Assembly: GCA_009783985.1 (NCBI GenBank)
Contig: WQVM01000002.1
Coordinates: 1-64,000, forward strand
Source of the DNA: Bacillota bacterium
Lineage (GTDB): Bacteria; Bacillota; Clostridia; Christensenellales; Pumilibacteraceae
Direction of reading: 5' to 3'
Length of the DNA stretch: 64,000 nt
The notes beneath the pieces are model-generated. The model saw nothing but the letters and a program-made list of their open reading frames with translations, did not search any database and was not told the origin of the DNA. This document shows positions 62,685 through 64,000 of this stretch, one piece after another (the stretch's first letter is position 1; every line of letters begins with the position of its first letter). The translations under genes were made by a program, and so were the position numbers.

Positions 62685-62802
62685 AATAACGCAAAGTGCA
62701 AAACGCATAACGCATAATGATTGATAAGTTGTTTGCTCATATAACACCCAACTATTCACTCGTCCGACATTATGCGTTATGCGTTTTGCATTTTGCATTA
62801 TT
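62685..62802. repeat. Inverted repeat, 35-nt arms
   Basis: Arms 62685-62719 and 62768-62802 are complementary and built of CGCATAA/TTATGCG units. Repeats of this kind (TGCAAAACGCATAACGCAT type) are frequent between genes. It may terminate the D-Ala-D-Ala ligase gene. Confidence 0.65.
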
Positions 62803-62807
62803 ATCTA

Positions 62808-63935
62808 TTACTTCCTATTCTTTTGTCCAATCCCTTTAAGCACATCACTCTTATACACATAGGTCAGTCCGTCCCTATCAGCTTGCTCCTCTTTTGCCAG
62901 CCTTATCAAGCGGCTCAAAAGTTCGGCATAACTCATTCCTTCATATTCAAAAAGATAAAAAGACAAACTCCCCGGTATTGTATTAATCTCATTTACATAT
63001 AGCTTATCGCCGTCCATCAAAAAATCAATTCGTGCCACTCCGCTCGCTCCGATACTTTCAAAAGCCTGCTTTGCTACGTTTTTAACTTTAGCCTTTAGCT
63101 CGTCATCTATTTGAGCGGGCGATTTGACCCGTGTTCCCTTATCCGACTTGTACGCAGGGTCCATATATTTGTCCTCAAAAGTCAAAAATTCTTTCCATCC
63201 GACAGGTTGCTCTACTCCACTTGTTATCAAATCATTTTCACGACCTAATACCGCACAATTAAGTTCGATAAAGTCCACCAACGCTTTTTCGACAACCAGC
63301 TTACTGTCATATGCCGCCGCCGCCTTTGCCGCCTCGATAAGTTCGGCATCATTATTCGCAATTCCGATACCTATACTGCTACCAAGATTAGCCGGCTTAA
63401 CAATAACGGGGTATTTAAGTTTTTCAGCGATTTTAAGAAGCTTATTAGGAGTTTCGTTAGCTTCTTTACTCAAAATCACATCATATGGCACCAACGGCAA
63501 CTTAGCGTGCTTAAAAATCTTTTTCATCACGGCTTTGTCCATACCTGCCGCACTTGCCAAAACCCCGCAACCTGTATACGGTATGCCTGTGAGTTGAAGC
63601 AGTCCCTGCAAACACCCGTCCTCACCACCCACACCATGCGTACACACAACAATGCAATTAAGATTTTTGATATGTTTGCCCTTAGGTCCGATTAACGCCT
63701 TGCAACTTGGCTCAAGCCTTACGGGCAACCATTTTTTGCGTACCTTAGGATTGACATCTTCAAAATCAGCAACAGTTGTCATTTCTTTACCGCTATACCA
63801 AGCCCCTTCGCCGTCAATGTAAATAGGAACGGCGTCATATCCCGCCACTTGCAGTACATTGAGCGCTTGAACGCCCGTAATTATTGAGATATCATGCTCG
63901 CAACTTTTGCCCCCGAATATCACACCTACACTCAT
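62808..63935 (-). CDS. ddl: D-alanine-D-alanine ligase
   Basis: 375 residues, an ATP-grasp enzyme that makes the D-Ala-D-Ala dipeptide for peptidoglycan. VGVIFGGKSCEHDISII is the N-terminal signature and THGVGGEDGCLQGLLQL the first substrate loop. YPVIVKPANLGSSIGIG carries the ATP-binding Lys/Ser, and ARIDFLMDGDKLYVNEINTI and PGSLSFYLFE close the active site. Length is slightly above average but normal for this family. The 63936-64000 tail holds no gene that I can support. Confidence 0.95.
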   Translation of the reverse strand: MSVGVIFGGKSCEHDISIITGVQALNVLQVAGYDAVPIYIDGEGAWYSGKEMTTVADFEDVNPKVRKKWLPVRLEPSCKALIGPKGKHIKNLNCIVVCTHGVGGEDGCLQGLLQLTGIPYTGCGVLASAAGMDKAVMKKIFKHAKLPLVPYDVILSKEANETPNKLLKIAEKLKYPVIVKPANLGSSIGIGIANNDAELIEAAKAAAAYDSKLVVEKALVDFIELNCAVLGRENDLITSGVEQPVGWKEFLTFEDKYMDPAYKSDKGTRVKSPAQIDDELKAKVKNVAKQAFESIGASGVARIDFLMDGDKLYVNEINTIPGSLSFYLFEYEGMSYAELLSRLIRLAKEEQADRDGLTYVYKSDVLKGIGQKNRK

Positions 63936-64000
63936 TATTTATGTAACTCCCCCGTAATCTATGTTTAGACCTGACCCAAAACCTATAGAAACTATCTAGC

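Noticed and set aside
1-64000. CRISPR arrays or rRNA genes
   Set aside because: No regularly spaced direct repeats with unique spacers and no rRNA sequence were seen.

Overview
The window looks like a chromosome segment of a low- to moderate-GC Gram-positive anaerobe of the Clostridia type. The reasons are two CotF-like spore-coat genes, AGGAGG-type ribosome sites, TTGACA/TATAAT promoters, LexA/AbrB/WYL regulators, and a conjugation module of the kind found in clostridial integrative elements. No genus can be assigned from the sequence alone.

Chromosomal flanks. On the left (1-3528) are a partial hypothetical gene, a bacterial-PH membrane protein with an Asn-rich tail, galactokinase and a Sel1-repeat protein. 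On the right (53398-64000) are tRNA-Ser(GCU), a P1-type peptidase, RecX, two paralogous lipoproteins with duplicated leaders, two CotF-like coat genes, an ECF-transporter S component, an O-antigen-ligase-like protein, a large protein of unknown function and D-Ala-D-Ala ligase.

Between them lies an approximately 49.9 kb composite mobile element (3529-53408). A 13-bp direct repeat of the tRNA-Ser 3' end marks both ends. A 10-bp inverted repeat lies just inside each end, so the excised circle would carry a symmetric attP. The serine integrase at the left end reads across attL. Inside are: (i) a WYL regulator and a truncated RCC1-repeat gene; (ii) an ICE-like module (about 7.6-42.8 kb) with its own serine recombinase, primase, several DNA methyltransferases, a methylase-helicase giant protein, a MutS-I/ArdC-like fusion, a ParB-like protein, VirB4, VirB6-like, VirB2-like, a large surface protein, VirD4, a MobL-type relaxase, two sigma-like regulators, LexA and AbrB; (iii) a phage tail-fibre cassette (42.9-50.5 kb) with no head genes, interrupted by a collagen-like lipoprotein gene; (iv) at the right end, on the opposite strand, a CRESS-DNA-type replicon (about 50.5-53.3 kb).

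The most striking discovery is item (iv). It encodes a Rep with all HUH endonuclease and superfamily-3 helicase motifs. Directly upstream is a textbook CRESS origin: a 10-bp GC-rich stem, an 11-nt loop and the nonanucleotide TATTATTAC. A methyltransferase-like gene follows. The replicon sits against a 5'-truncated phage tail gene and appears intact. Other items worth checking are an unassigned structured RNA or oriT region at about 41.2-41.5 kb, a long hairpin at 5.25-5.46 kb, a predicted leaderless recX promoter, and a palindromic element at 60.7 kb.
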